NCBI RefSeq assembly: GCF_009861525.1
Contig: NZ_WVHL01000005.1
Location: forward strand, 1,364,001 to 1,428,000
DNA from: Pseudomonas sp. LD120
Lineage (GTDB): Bacteria; Pseudomonadota; Gammaproteobacteria; Pseudomonadales; Pseudomonadaceae
Direction of reading: 5' to 3'
Length of the DNA: 64,000 nt
In this document: positions 44,653-53,235 of the stretch, piece after piece
Layout of the letters: every line of letters begins with the position of its first letter
Numbering within the stretch: position 1 is the first letter of the stretch
Translations under genes and position numbers: made by a program
The notes under the pieces: generated by a model
What the model was told of the DNA's origin: nothing
What the model saw: only the letters and a program-made list of their open reading frames with translations
Database searches by the model: none

Positions 44653-45549
44653 ATGCCTGCCATCGACCATCCTTTGATCGACCGCTTTCTCGACGCCCTG
44701 TGGCTGGAGAAAGGCCTGTCCGACAACACCCGCGATGCCTATCGCAGTGACTTGGCGTTATTCAATGGATGGTTGCAGGAGCAAGGGTTGGAGTTGCCGC
44801 GGGCCGGTCGCGAGTTGATCCTCGATCACTTGGCCTGGCGCGTGGAGCAGGCCTACAAGCCTCGTTCGACCGCGCGATTCCTGTCCGGCGTGCGTGGGTT
44901 CTATCGCTATTTGCTGCGAGAAAAACTCATTGAGGTCGATCCGACCCTGCGGATCGACATGCCACAACTGGGGCGTCCGCTGCCCAAGTCGTTGTCGGAA
45001 GCGGATGTTGAGGCGCTGCTAGCGGCCCCGGATCTGAGCGAGGCCATCGGCCAGCGGGATCGGGCGATGCTGGAAGTGCTCTACGCCTGCGGACTGCGGG
45101 TCACCGAGCTGATCAGCCTGACCCTGGAACAGGTCAACCTGCGCCAGGGGGTGTTGCGGGTCATGGGCAAGGGCAGCAAGGAGCGCTTGGTGCCCATGGG
45201 CGAGGAGGCGATTGTCTGGGTCGAGCGCTACATGCGTGATGGCCGTGCCGAGTTGCTGGGGGGGCGACCCAGCGATGTGCTGTTTCCCAGTCAGCGTGGC
45301 GAGCAGATGACCCGGCAGACGTTCTGGCACCGGATCAAGCATCAGGCCAAGGTCGCCGGAATCGGCAAGGCGCTGTCGCCCCATACCCTGCGCCACGCGT
45401 TTGCAACGCACCTGCTCAACCATGGTGCCGATTTGCGGGTGGTACAGATGCTGCTAGGGCACAGCGACCTGTCCACCACCCAGATCTACACCCATGTGGC
45501 CCGCGCGCGGCTGCAGGATCTGCACGCCAAACATCATCCAAGGGGCTGA
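44653..45549 (+). CDS. xerD: Tyrosine recombinase XerD
   Basis: With XerC resolves chromosome dimers at dif under FtsK control. The product has 298 residues, with an N-terminal SAM-like core-binding domain (about 5-90) and a catalytic domain carrying the full set: Arg149, Lys173, His244, Arg247, His270 and nucleophile Tyr279. The short start MPAIDHPLIDRF is typical. It precedes dsbC, the conserved xerD-dsbC-hom-thrC order of pseudomonads. Confidence 0.96.
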   Translation: MPAIDHPLIDRFLDALWLEKGLSDNTRDAYRSDLALFNGWLQEQGLELPRAGRELILDHLAWRVEQAYKPRSTARFLSGVRGFYRYLLREKLIEVDPTLRIDMPQLGRPLPKSLSEADVEALLAAPDLSEAIGQRDRAMLEVLYACGLRVTELISLTLEQVNLRQGVLRVMGKGSKERLVPMGEEAIVWVERYMRDGRAELLGGRPSDVLFPSQRGEQMTRQTFWHRIKHQAKVAGIGKALSPHTLRHAFATHLLNHGADLRVVQMLLGHSDLSTTQIYTHVARARLQDLHAKHHPRG

Positions 45550-45699
45550 TTGGGCGTCCGTGCGGCGCTTTGCGTCGTCCGTAGTCGGTGCCGGCAAGCA
45601 GATGTGATAGGCTTTGCCGGTTTGCAAAAAGGGTGTTTGTCTGCGTTTGGTCCCGACCGGCGTTGGCGTTTGCCCATTTGCCCGCCTTCAGGAGTTCCC

Positions 45700-46431
45700 A
45701 TGCGTTTGACCCAGATTATTGCCGCCGCCTCCCTGGCGTTGCTCAGCACTTTCGCCATGGCCGATGACAGTGCCGAAAAAGCCATCCGTAAGAGTCTCGA
45801 GACCCTGCAGCTCGAAACCCCGGTGGAGAGCATTACCGCCAGCCCCATGAGCGGCCTGTACGAAGTCAAGCTCAAGGGCAGCCGCGTGTTGTACGCCAGC
45901 GCCGACGGCCAGTTCGTGGTTCAGGGCTATCTGTTCCAGCTCAAGGACGGCAAGCCGGTGAATCTCACGGAAAAAACCGAACGCCTGGGCATTTCCAAGT
46001 TGATCAACGGCATCCCGGTCGCAGAAACTGTGGTCTATCCGGCCATCGGCGAGACCAAGACCCACATCACTGTGTTCACCGACACCACCTGCCCCTACTG
46101 CCACAAGTTGCACGCGGAAATACCGGCGCTGAACAAGCAGGGCGTGGAAGTGCGTTATGTGGCGTTCCCGCGTCAGGGCCTGGGCTCGCCAGGCGATGAG
46201 CAATTGCAAGCGGTCTGGTGCTCGGCGGACAAGAAAGCCGCCATGGACAAGATGGTCGAGGGTAAGGAAGTCAAGGCCGCCAAGTGCGCCAACCCTGTGT
46301 CCAAGCAGTTCGCTTTGGGCCAGTCGATCGGTGTCAACGGCACGCCAGCCATCGTCCTGGCTGACGGCCAGGTGATTCCGGGCTACCAGCCGGCACCGCA
46401 GATCGCCAAACTGGCGCTGGGTGCGAAATAA
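45700..46431 (+). CDS. dsbC: Thiol:disulfide interchange protein DsbC
   Basis: Periplasmic disulfide isomerase, kept reduced by DsbD. The 243-residue precursor has a signal peptide ending near AMADD (residue 20), an N-terminal dimerisation domain (about 25-85) and a thioredoxin fold with the active site CPYC at 131-134. A second Cys pair (VWCSADKK and AKCANP) is present, as in E. coli DsbC. AGGAG lies 6 bases before the ATG. An upstream 50-codon extension was rejected. Confidence 0.96.
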   Translation: MRLTQIIAAASLALLSTFAMADDSAEKAIRKSLETLQLETPVESITASPMSGLYEVKLKGSRVLYASADGQFVVQGYLFQLKDGKPVNLTEKTERLGISKLINGIPVAETVVYPAIGETKTHITVFTDTTCPYCHKLHAEIPALNKQGVEVRYVAFPRQGLGSPGDEQLQAVWCSADKKAAMDKMVEGKEVKAAKCANPVSKQFALGQSIGVNGTPAIVLADGQVIPGYQPAPQIAKLALGAK

Positions 46432-46500
46432 TCCTGCATCGTCACGCTAGCCTTTGACGATCATGGCCCGCAGGTTACGACCGGCGGGCCATTAATAGAG

Positions 46501-46524
46501 AGCCGCGCTGTTTGCGGCTGTTTT
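46501..46524 (+). terminator. Terminator candidate after dsbC
   Basis: AGCCGC/AGCGGCT-type 6-bp stem (46501-46506 with 46514-46519), 7-base loop, then GTTTT. It sits 70 bases after dsbC. Confidence 0.55.
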
Positions 46525-46526
46525 CC

Positions 46527-46553
46527 ACGGCCGGCCTTGAGTCGGCCGTTTTA
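46527..46553 (+). terminator. Second hairpin with T run before hom
   Basis: Perfect ACGGCCG/CGGCCGT stem, 9-base loop, then TTTTA, ending only 14 bases before the hom start. Its closeness to hom makes it either a tandem terminator for dsbC or a hom leader hairpin. Confidence 0.5.
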
Positions 46554-46566
46554 TGGGGAGTTCAGA

Positions 46567-47871
46567 GTGAATCCGGTCAAAGTAGGCATCTGTGGGCTGG
46601 GTACTGTCGGTGGCGGTACCTTAAACGTACTTCAGCGCAACGCCGAGGAGATTGCCCGCCGTGCCGGGCGTGGAATCGAAGTAGCGCAAATTGCTACCCG
46701 TACGCCCAAGCCTCAGTACCAGACGACCGGTATTGCGATGACCAACGATGTTTTCGCCGTGGCCACCAATCCTGAGATCGATATCGTCATCGAACTGGTG
46801 GGCGGTTACACCGTGGCCCGCGAGCTGGTGCTCAAGGCCATCGAGCACGGCAAGCACGTGGTCACCGCGAACAAGGCGCTGATCGCCGTGCACGGTAACG
46901 AGATCTTCGCCAAGGCCCAGGAAAAGGGCGTGATCGTGGCTTTCGAAGCCGCCGTGGCCGGTGGCATTCCGGTGATCAAGGCGATCCGCGAAGGGCTGTC
47001 GGCCAACCGCATCAACTGGCTGGCAGGGATCATCAACGGCACCGGCAACTTCATCCTCTCGGAAATGCGCGAGAAGGGTCGTACCTTCGAAGACGTGCTG
47101 GCCGAAGCCCAGGCCCTGGGTTACGCCGAAGCCGACCCGACCTTCGACGTCGAAGGCATCGACGCCGCGCACAAGCTGACCATCCTGGCCTCCATTGCCT
47201 TTGGTATCCCGCTGCAGTTCGACAAGGCCTACACCGAAGGCATCACCAAGCTGACCACTGCCGACGTGAACTACGCCGAAGCCCTGGGCTACCGCATCAA
47301 GCACTTGGGTGTGGCGCGGTGCACCGAGGCCGGTATCGAGCTGCGGGTTCATCCAACCCTGATCCCGGCCGATCGCTTGATCGCCAACGTCAATGGCGTG
47401 ATGAACGCGGTCATGGTCAATGGCGACGCCGCCGGTTCGACCCTGTTCTACGGTGCCGGCGCCGGCATGGAGCCGACCGCTTCCTCGGTGGTGGCCGACT
47501 TGGTGGACGTGGTTCGCGCCATGACCAGCGACCCGGAAAACCGCGTGCCGCACCTGGCCTTCCAGCCGGACTCCCTGTCTGATCACCCGATCCTGCCGAT
47601 CGAGTCCTGCGAAAGCGCCTACTACCTGCGCATCCAGGCCAAGGATCACCCGGGCGTACTGGCCCAGGTAGCGAGCATCCTCTCGGAGCGCGGCATCAAC
47701 ATCGAATCGATCATGCAGAAGGAAGTGGAAGAGCAGGACGGCCTGGTGCCGATGATCCTGCTGACCCATCGCGTTCTGGAGCAGCACATCAACGATGCGA
47801 TCACCGCCCTGGAGGCCCTGCAGGGCGTCGTCGGCCCAGTGGTCCGTATCCGTGTCGAACATCTCAATTGA
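46567..47871 (+). CDS. hom: Homoserine dehydrogenase
   Basis: NAD(P)H-dependent reduction of aspartate semialdehyde to homoserine, the branch point toward threonine and methionine. The product has 434 residues from a GTG giving MNPVKVGICGLGTVGGG, the nucleotide-binding glycine motif. The catalytic-domain segment GIINGTGNFILSEM is present. A C-terminal ACT domain (from about 350: YYLRIQAKDHPGVLAQVASI) implies allosteric control by threonine. thrC follows after about 100 bases. Confidence 0.97.
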   Translation: MNPVKVGICGLGTVGGGTLNVLQRNAEEIARRAGRGIEVAQIATRTPKPQYQTTGIAMTNDVFAVATNPEIDIVIELVGGYTVARELVLKAIEHGKHVVTANKALIAVHGNEIFAKAQEKGVIVAFEAAVAGGIPVIKAIREGLSANRINWLAGIINGTGNFILSEMREKGRTFEDVLAEAQALGYAEADPTFDVEGIDAAHKLTILASIAFGIPLQFDKAYTEGITKLTTADVNYAEALGYRIKHLGVARCTEAGIELRVHPTLIPADRLIANVNGVMNAVMVNGDAAGSTLFYGAGAGMEPTASSVVADLVDVVRAMTSDPENRVPHLAFQPDSLSDHPILPIESCESAYYLRIQAKDHPGVLAQVASILSERGINIESIMQKEVEEQDGLVPMILLTHRVLEQHINDAITALEALQGVVGPVVRIRVEHLN

Positions 47872-47878
47872 AGCAGCG

Positions 47879-47955
47879 GCAAGCTTCAAGTGCCAAGCGG
47901 CAAGCCAGAAGCGCAACTGCTCTGACTTGTCGCTTGTAGCTTGCAACTTGCAGCT
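47879..47955. repeat. CAAGC-type inverted repeat between hom and thrC
   Basis: The left half (CAAGCTTCAAG, CAAGCGGCAAGC) is answered by an imperfect inverted right half (GCTTGTAGCTTGCAACTTGCAGCT). The 12-mer CAAGCGGCAAGC recurs at 2682-2693, so this is a dispersed family. It leaves about 20 bases for the thrC ribosome binding site. Confidence 0.65.
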
Positions 47956-47975
47956 CAAACCGAAGGTTTGCCCTT

Positions 47976-49385
47976 ATGCGCTATATCAGTACTCGTGGCC
48001 AGGCACCGGCCCTGAATTTCGAAGAGGTGCTGCTGGCCGGTCTGGCCAGTGATGGCGGTCTCTATGTGCCAGAGAACCTGCCGCGCTTTACCCAGGAAGA
48101 AATCGCTTCCTGGGCCGGCCTGCCGTATCACGAGCTGGCGTTCCGGGTCATGCGCCCGTTCGTCACCGGCAGCATTCCGGATGCCGACTTCAAGAAAATC
48201 CTGGAAGAAACCTACGCGGCCTTCTCTCACAACGCCATTGCCCCGCTGCGTCAGCTGAACGGCAATGAGTGGGTGCTGGAGCTGTTCCACGGCCCGACCC
48301 TGGCGTTCAAGGACTTCGCCCTGCAACTGCTGGGTCGCCTGCTGGACTACGTGCTGGAGAAGCGTGGCGAGCGCGTGGTGATCATCGGCGCCACCTCCGG
48401 TGACACCGGTTCGGCGGCCATCGAAGGCTGCAAGCGTTGCGACAACGTCGACATCTTCATCCTGCATCCGCACAACCGTGTCTCGGAAGTGCAGCGTCGG
48501 CAGATGACCACCATCTTTGGCGAGAACATCCACAACATCGCCATCGAGGGCAACTTCGACGACTGCCAGGAAATGGTCAAGGCCAGCTTCGCCGACCAGG
48601 GCTTCCTCAAGGGCACGCGCCTGGTGGCGGTGAACTCGATCAACTGGGCGCGGATCATGGCTCAGATCGTCTACTACTTCCATGCGGCCCTGCAGCTGGG
48701 CGGTCCGGCGCGCTCCATCGCGTTCTCGGTGCCCACCGGCAACTTCGGCGACATCTTCGCCGGCTACCTGGCGCGCAACATGGGCCTGCCCATCAGCCAA
48801 CTGATCGTCGCCACCAACCGCAACGACATCCTGCACCGCTTCATGAGCGGCAATCAGTACGTCAAGGAAACCCTGCACGCGACCCTGTCGCCGTCCATGG
48901 ACATCATGGTCTCGTCGAACTTCGAGCGCTTGCTGTTCGACCTGCACGGTCGCAATGGCGCGGCGCTGGCGGGATTGATGGACAGCTTCAAGCAAAGCGG
49001 CGGTTTCAGCGTCGAAGAAGATCGCTGGACCGAAGCGCGCAAGCTGTTCGACTCCCAGGCGGTGAGCGACGAGCAGACCTGCGAAACCATCGCCGAAGTC
49101 TTCGCACAGACCGGTGAGGTACTTGACCCGCATACCGCGATCGGGGTCAAGGCTGCCCGTGAGTGCCGTCGCAGCCTGGATACACCGATGGTGATCCTGG
49201 GCACTGCACACCCGGTCAAGTTCCCGGACGCGGTGGAGAAGGCCGGTGTCGGCAAGGCTCTGGAGCTGCCGGCGCACTTGTCCGACCTGTTCCAGCGCGA
49301 AGAGCGCTGCACGGTCCTGGCCAACGACCTCAAAGCCGTGCAGGATTTCGTCAGCCAGCACGGCAACCGTGGCAAGCCGCTCTGA
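47976..49385 (+). CDS. thrC: Threonine synthase
   Basis: PLP enzyme converting O-phosphohomoserine to threonine. The product has 469 residues of the bacterial/fungal class. MRYISTRGQAPALNFEEVLL is the usual start, the PLP Lys112 lies in LAFKDFALQLLG, and the phosphate-binding GATSGDTGSAAIEG follows. With hom it covers the threonine branch. A strong terminator follows at 49408. Confidence 0.97.
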   Translation: MRYISTRGQAPALNFEEVLLAGLASDGGLYVPENLPRFTQEEIASWAGLPYHELAFRVMRPFVTGSIPDADFKKILEETYAAFSHNAIAPLRQLNGNEWVLELFHGPTLAFKDFALQLLGRLLDYVLEKRGERVVIIGATSGDTGSAAIEGCKRCDNVDIFILHPHNRVSEVQRRQMTTIFGENIHNIAIEGNFDDCQEMVKASFADQGFLKGTRLVAVNSINWARIMAQIVYYFHAALQLGGPARSIAFSVPTGNFGDIFAGYLARNMGLPISQLIVATNRNDILHRFMSGNQYVKETLHATLSPSMDIMVSSNFERLLFDLHGRNGAALAGLMDSFKQSGGFSVEEDRWTEARKLFDSQAVSDEQTCETIAEVFAQTGEVLDPHTAIGVKAARECRRSLDTPMVILGTAHPVKFPDAVEKAGVGKALELPAHLSDLFQREERCTVLANDLKAVQDFVSQHGNRGKPL

Positions 49386-49407
49386 TACCTTGGTCTTGTC
49401 GTCCACG

Positions 49408-49436
49408 AAGCCCGTCTCCTGACGGGCTTTGTTTTA
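49408..49436 (+). terminator. Intrinsic terminator after thrC
   Basis: AAGCCCGTC/GACGGGCTT perfect 9-bp stem, TCCT loop, followed by TGTTTTATT. From here to 49675 I see no gene or clear promoter. Confidence 0.88.
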
Positions 49437-49675
49437 TTGCCCGCAAGCAGGGGGCGCCGCTGCGCAAAAGTGCTCAAGGCAGAGGCAAGTCCAACAGGGG
49501 GGGCTGGCGATCAGAGGTGGTCGCCGTTTTATCCTTGTCATCTTGTCCATGCATGCTCGAATACATACCGCGTAACAGGCTTTTTTACGGTGCGAACTTT
49601 CTTCTCGGGCCGGTGGTCATTTACTGTGGACGCGCCCTCGGGCATTTGTTTTCGGACTATTGAGTGGTGATCGAG

Positions 49676-49963
49676 ATGGAAAGTATCAGTCTTTTGTTGA
49701 GCGAGTCGCTGAGTCCGTATCAGGTAGCTCTGACTCCGTCGGGTGCCCACGGCGAATGTCAGGTCACTTTGAAGAATGCTGCAGGCGCGATCGTTGTGGA
49801 ACGCGAGGTCAATCAGGCACAGCTCACCGACAAGCGTTTGCTCACTGATGTCGTCGATGGTCTGCACCGCGATCTGCTGATTGCCGAGGGGCGCCTGGAG
49901 CCTTGCGTGATTGCTGCGTTGCGTCATGCCGCTGCTGGCAAGGTGTTCGATCAGCACAACTGA
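49676..49963 (+). CDS. DUF3509 family protein
   Basis: A 95-residue cytoplasmic protein starting MESISLLLSESLSPYQVAL, matching the small Pseudomonas-specific DUF3509 family. Strand-rich N-terminal half and helical C-terminal half; no catalytic motif. Function unknown. An in-frame start four codons earlier is possible. Stands alone between thrC and a convergent periplasmic binding-protein gene. Confidence 0.75.
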   Translation: MESISLLLSESLSPYQVALTPSGAHGECQVTLKNAAGAIVVEREVNQAQLTDKRLLTDVVDGLHRDLLIAEGRLEPCVIAALRHAAAGKVFDQHN

Positions 49964-50083
49964 TGCGCTTTCTTACGGAACCTTCCGGTCATTCTGTCAG
50001 TCGGACTTGTTACCAGCAGGGTCAAGCATTGTGCTCCGGTGCTTGTAGCCTGCTGGTACGGGCCTGGAAAAAAGGCCACGTTT

Positions 50084-50122
50084 AACCCCGAGTCGCTTCC
50101 CCACTTCTCGGGGTTTCTTTTT
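50084..50122 (+). terminator. Intrinsic terminator downstream of the DUF3509 gene
   Basis: AACCCCGAG/CTCGGGGTT 9-bp stem with a 14-base loop and a T-rich tail (TCTTTTT). It lies between converging genes, 120 bases after DUF3509. Confidence 0.8.
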
Positions 50123-50134
50123 GCCTGGTGTTTT

Positions 50135-51022
50135 TCAGTGCGCTTTCAGGCCCTGGAAATAAGCCCGGGCCTCGGCGCGGTATTCGTCGCGCATTCCGGG
50201 CTCCAGCCATTGGGCGTACAGCTCCACCAGGCGATCTTCGCGCAGCGTCAGCAAGGTCTGGTTGAGTCGGGCGATGGCTTGCTGGCCTTGAGCGGTCTTG
50301 CTGCAGCCGATGTGAACCTCTTGGTATTTAGGGATGCCCTGGATCGGGTAGAACTCAAGGTCCTGCGGGTCGATGCCTTGCTGTATGGCCAGATAACGAA
50401 CTTCTGGCAAATAACCCAGCAGCGAGCGCAAGCGACCCAGGCGCTGCATTTGTAACAGGCTGCCCAAGGCTTCGTTGCCATGGTGTGCGTTGATGGTGCC
50501 TACGGGGGCTTGTTGCAGCAGGCTGTCGATGTGCTGGCCATAGCTGCGCTCGGCGATTACACCCACTTTTTCCTCGCCGCTGTTGAGCAGGGCGTGCAGG
50601 TCGACTTTGCCGTTCTGGATGAAGCGGGCCAGTTGTTTACGGTCAGCGCGGCGGATCACCAGGCCATTGCTCAGCACCCGAAAGCTGGTAATGGAGAAGG
50701 TTATCCACTGTTCGCGCTCCTTGGTCTTGATCATGGCCGGGTCGCAGACGAAGGTCGATTCACGCAGCATCTGCATGCCCCTGGCTCGATTGACCCGCAC
50801 AACCTGCTGCTGATATTCCGGCAGGCTGGCGATCAGTTGCGGCATCAGCAGGTCGATCACGCCGCGCCCCTTCAGCTCGCCCTCGAAAATGCTCGAAGGT
50901 GGTAAGTCTCGCATCAGCCAGATCAGGGTTTCCTGCGGTTCGCTGGAGGCACAGAGCGGCCAGAACAATACAAGCATGAGCGTCAGCGCGCGGCGGACAA
51001 GGCCTTGTCGGTAGCTGCGCAT
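50135..51022 (-). CDS. Periplasmic solute-binding-like protein (TIGR02285-type)
   Basis: A 295-residue exported protein. The N-terminus (VRRALTLMLVLFWPLCASS) is a signal peptide, and the mature part resembles the bilobal SBP_bac_3-like family of stand-alone periplasmic proteins (TIGR02285-like: LIWLMRDLPPSSIFEGELKG, FVCDPAMIKTKERE, IGCSKTAQGQ). No ABC permease or histidine kinase is adjacent, so it is unlikely to be a classic transport component. Ligand unknown. Two Cys (in FVCDP and IGCSK) could form a disulfide. Confidence 0.75.
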   Translation of the reverse strand: MRSYRQGLVRRALTLMLVLFWPLCASSEPQETLIWLMRDLPPSSIFEGELKGRGVIDLLMPQLIASLPEYQQQVVRVNRARGMQMLRESTFVCDPAMIKTKEREQWITFSITSFRVLSNGLVIRRADRKQLARFIQNGKVDLHALLNSGEEKVGVIAERSYGQHIDSLLQQAPVGTINAHHGNEALGSLLQMQRLGRLRSLLGYLPEVRYLAIQQGIDPQDLEFYPIQGIPKYQEVHIGCSKTAQGQQAIARLNQTLLTLREDRLVELYAQWLEPGMRDEYRAEARAYFQGLKAH

Positions 51023-51071
51023 AAAGCCCGGGACGCGCGCCGAGGCGCCTGTGGAAAACCGCTGTTTCAGT

Positions 51072-52271
51072 TTAGATTGCCCCGATGGTGCGTAAGTCTT
51101 GGATCTGCTCGTTGCTGTAGCCCAGCGCCGTCAGGACTTGGACCGAGTGCTCGCCAAGCTCTGGTCCGACCCAGTCCGCGGAGCCGGGCGTCTCAGAGAG
51201 TTTCGGCACGATGCCGGGCATCTTGAAGCCCTTGCCGTCCGGCAGCTTGGCCTGGAGGAACATTTCCCGGGCGAGGAACTGCGGGTCGTGGAACATGTCC
51301 TCGGCGCTGAAGATCCGGCTGGCCGGGACCTCGGCCTGATTCAGTTGCTCCAGTACCTGATCCAGGGGCAGGGAAGCCACCCAGCGGTCGATCACGCCGT
51401 AGAGTTCGTCGCGGCGGCTGTCACGTCCGTCGTTGCTGGCCAGCGTGGGGTCGGTGGCCAGGTCTTCGCGACCGATGATCAGCATGAAACGCTTGAAGAT
51501 CGCATCCCCGTTGGCGCCGATCTGCACGTGTTTGCCGTCCAGGCTGGTGTGGATCGACGAGGGGGTGATGCCGGGCATGATGTTGCCGCTGCGCTCGCGA
51601 ATAAAACCGAACACGTCGAACTCCGGCACCATGCTTTCCATCATGGCGAAGATCGCCTCGTACAGCGCCACGTCCACCACTTGTCCCTGACCGCCGTTGA
51701 CCTCGCGATGACGCAGGGCCATCAGGGCGCCAATTACGCCCCACAGGGCGGCGATGGAGTCGCCGATGGAAATCCCGGTGCGCACCGGCGGGCGGTCCTC
51801 GAAACCAGTGATGTAGCGCAGCCCGCCCATGGATTCGCCCACCGCGCCGAAGCCGGGTTGGTCCTTCATCGGCCCGGTCTGGCCGAAGCCCGACAGGCGC
51901 ACCATCACCAGTTTCGGATTGAGGGCGTGCAGCACGTCCCAGCCCAGGCCGAGTTTTTCCAGCACGCCGGGGCGGAAGTTCTCGATCAGGATGTCCGCTT
52001 CGCCCAGCAGTTGCTTGAGTACCGCGAGGCCTTCCGGGTGCTTGAGGTTCAGGGTCAGGGATTTTTTGTTGCGCGCCTGGACGAACCACCACAGTGAAGT
52101 GCCTTCATACAGTTTGCGCCACTTGCGCAGTGGATCGCCGCCATTCGGGGATTCGACCTTGATCACTTCGGCGCCGAACTCGGCGCAGATGCGTGACGCG
52201 AAGGGGCCGGCGATCAGGGTGCCGAGTTCGATGACCTTTAATCCGGCGAGAGGCTTGCTGAGGCTGTTCAT
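51072..52271 (-). CDS. CaiB/BaiF-type CoA-transferase (family III)
   Basis: Transfers CoA between carboxylic acids through a covalent aspartyl intermediate. The product has 399 residues. The N-terminal segment LAGLKVIELGTLIAGPFASR and the ENFRPGVLEKLGLG segment are family hallmarks; the expected catalytic Asp is Asp171 in TGISIGDSIAAL. Substrate (formyl, succinyl, carnitine or other) cannot be read from the sequence, and no acyl-CoA dehydrogenase or similar partner is adjacent. Confidence 0.9.
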   Translation of the reverse strand: MNSLSKPLAGLKVIELGTLIAGPFASRICAEFGAEVIKVESPNGGDPLRKWRKLYEGTSLWWFVQARNKKSLTLNLKHPEGLAVLKQLLGEADILIENFRPGVLEKLGLGWDVLHALNPKLVMVRLSGFGQTGPMKDQPGFGAVGESMGGLRYITGFEDRPPVRTGISIGDSIAALWGVIGALMALRHREVNGGQGQVVDVALYEAIFAMMESMVPEFDVFGFIRERSGNIMPGITPSSIHTSLDGKHVQIGANGDAIFKRFMLIIGREDLATDPTLASNDGRDSRRDELYGVIDRWVASLPLDQVLEQLNQAEVPASRIFSAEDMFHDPQFLAREMFLQAKLPDGKGFKMPGIVPKLSETPGSADWVGPELGEHSVQVLTALGYSNEQIQDLRTIGAI

Positions 52272-52548
52272 GGGGCATCCGCGTGGCAGGAAAATCTGCC
52301 TAGCCTAGAGCATTGATCACAATTAAGGCAGCGGTCGGCGGCGCCTATTATCGATTATTTCCTTGCCAATCTTGGGCTCATCGCGCTTCTCATTCTCGTT
52401 GATGGCGGGTTTAATAGCGCCGCTCGATAGACGGCGTCGCTTTCCGGAGGAGGGGCTGACTGTCTTTTTCGCCGATTGTGCGGTTGCTTTCGCGGGCAAG
52501 TGTCGCTGATTGCTTGACGAATTTTGTTACAAACACTCCTTTTAAAAA
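52272..52548. other. Intergenic region upstream of the PspA-flotillin cluster
   Basis: No gene found. The part from about 52510 is markedly AT-richer than its surroundings (TTGACG at 52514-52519, then AATTTTGTTACAAA and TTTTAAAAATT), consistent with a promoter, but no -10 at standard distance was convincing. Confidence 0.5.
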
Positions 52549-52583
52549 TTACATGTGATGAATTGAAAGTCTTACATGTGATG
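52549..52583 (+). promoter_or_regulatory. Tandem 12-bp direct repeats: operator candidate
   Basis: TTACATGTGATG occurs exactly twice, at 52549-52560 and 52572-52583, a 23-base period (about two helical turns), 17 bases before the DUF2170 start. Each copy contains the palindrome ACATGT. Position and spacing fit cooperative binding of a dimeric regulator near the transcription start. Confidence 0.65.
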
Positions 52584-52599
52584 CTTTAGGCTCTGCGCC

Positions 52600-53220
52600 A
52601 TGGACAATAAATCCTCAGCCCATTACCAACGTTTATTCCGCCAGCGCCTGCGTGATCAGGGTTTGGTGAAAAAGGAAGTCTGGATACTGCCGGAGAACGC
52701 CCAGGCGTTGCTGGCGGTTGAACGCAAACTGCGTCAGCCCTTCGAGGGGTTGGCTCCTGTGGAAAAGGATGGAGAAATGAGCATGCCGCAGATCTGGAAT
52801 GCCCGATCGTTGTGCAAAGCCCTGGAGGCCACCGAGTTGTTCAGCAGCGGCGAGGCCAGTATTGAGCTGCTCGAAGGTGCCGAGCCGAGCCTGCACGTGA
52901 CCATGCGCGAATACGGTGATCTGCCGTTGTTCGTCGCCCTCTCCGGCGAGCAGATCCTGGTCGAAGCCCTGCTCTGGCCGCAAAGCGAAGTGACCGACGT
53001 GGTGGCGTTCAACGAAGAAGTGCTGCTCAGCCGCCAGTTGTTCCCGCTGTCGAGCATCGGCCTTGAAGCCCGTAAGGGGGGGGAGCGCTTCTACATGATG
53101 TTCGGTGCGCTCAGCGCCACCTCGATCCTCTCCAACGTGCTCTACGAGATCGAAACCCTGGCCAGCAATGTGATCAGGGCTACCGAGGCCTACGAAGGCT
53201 ACCTGAAGGCTCAGGCCTGA
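52600..53220 (+). CDS. DUF2170 (YjfI-like) protein with RHH-like N-terminus
   Basis: A 206-residue protein. Residues about 65-200 match the DUF2170/YjfI family that accompanies PspA-type genes. The N-terminal 45 residues are extra: HYQRLFRQRLRDQGLVKKEV then WILPENAQALLAVERKL reads as one short strand followed by helices, the layout of a ribbon-helix-helix DNA-binding domain. That link is my inference. It leads the cluster, 15 bases before pspA, and sits just downstream of tandem direct repeats it might bind. Confidence 0.8.
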   Translation: MDNKSSAHYQRLFRQRLRDQGLVKKEVWILPENAQALLAVERKLRQPFEGLAPVEKDGEMSMPQIWNARSLCKALEATELFSSGEASIELLEGAEPSLHVTMREYGDLPLFVALSGEQILVEALLWPQSEVTDVVAFNEEVLLSRQLFPLSSIGLEARKGGERFYMMFGALSATSILSNVLYEIETLASNVIRATEAYEGYLKAQA

Positions 53221-53235
53221 CCTGGAGGAATGCAC

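Noticed and set aside
49437..49670. 77-codon plus-strand frame before DUF3509
   Set aside because: Starts next to the thrC terminator, lacks a ribosome binding site, and its translation shows no recognisable pattern.
52600..53220. DUF2170 gene as an antitoxin of a toxin-antitoxin pair
   Set aside because: The RHH-like head invites the idea, but the remainder is a full DUF2170 domain and the next gene is PspA, not a toxin.
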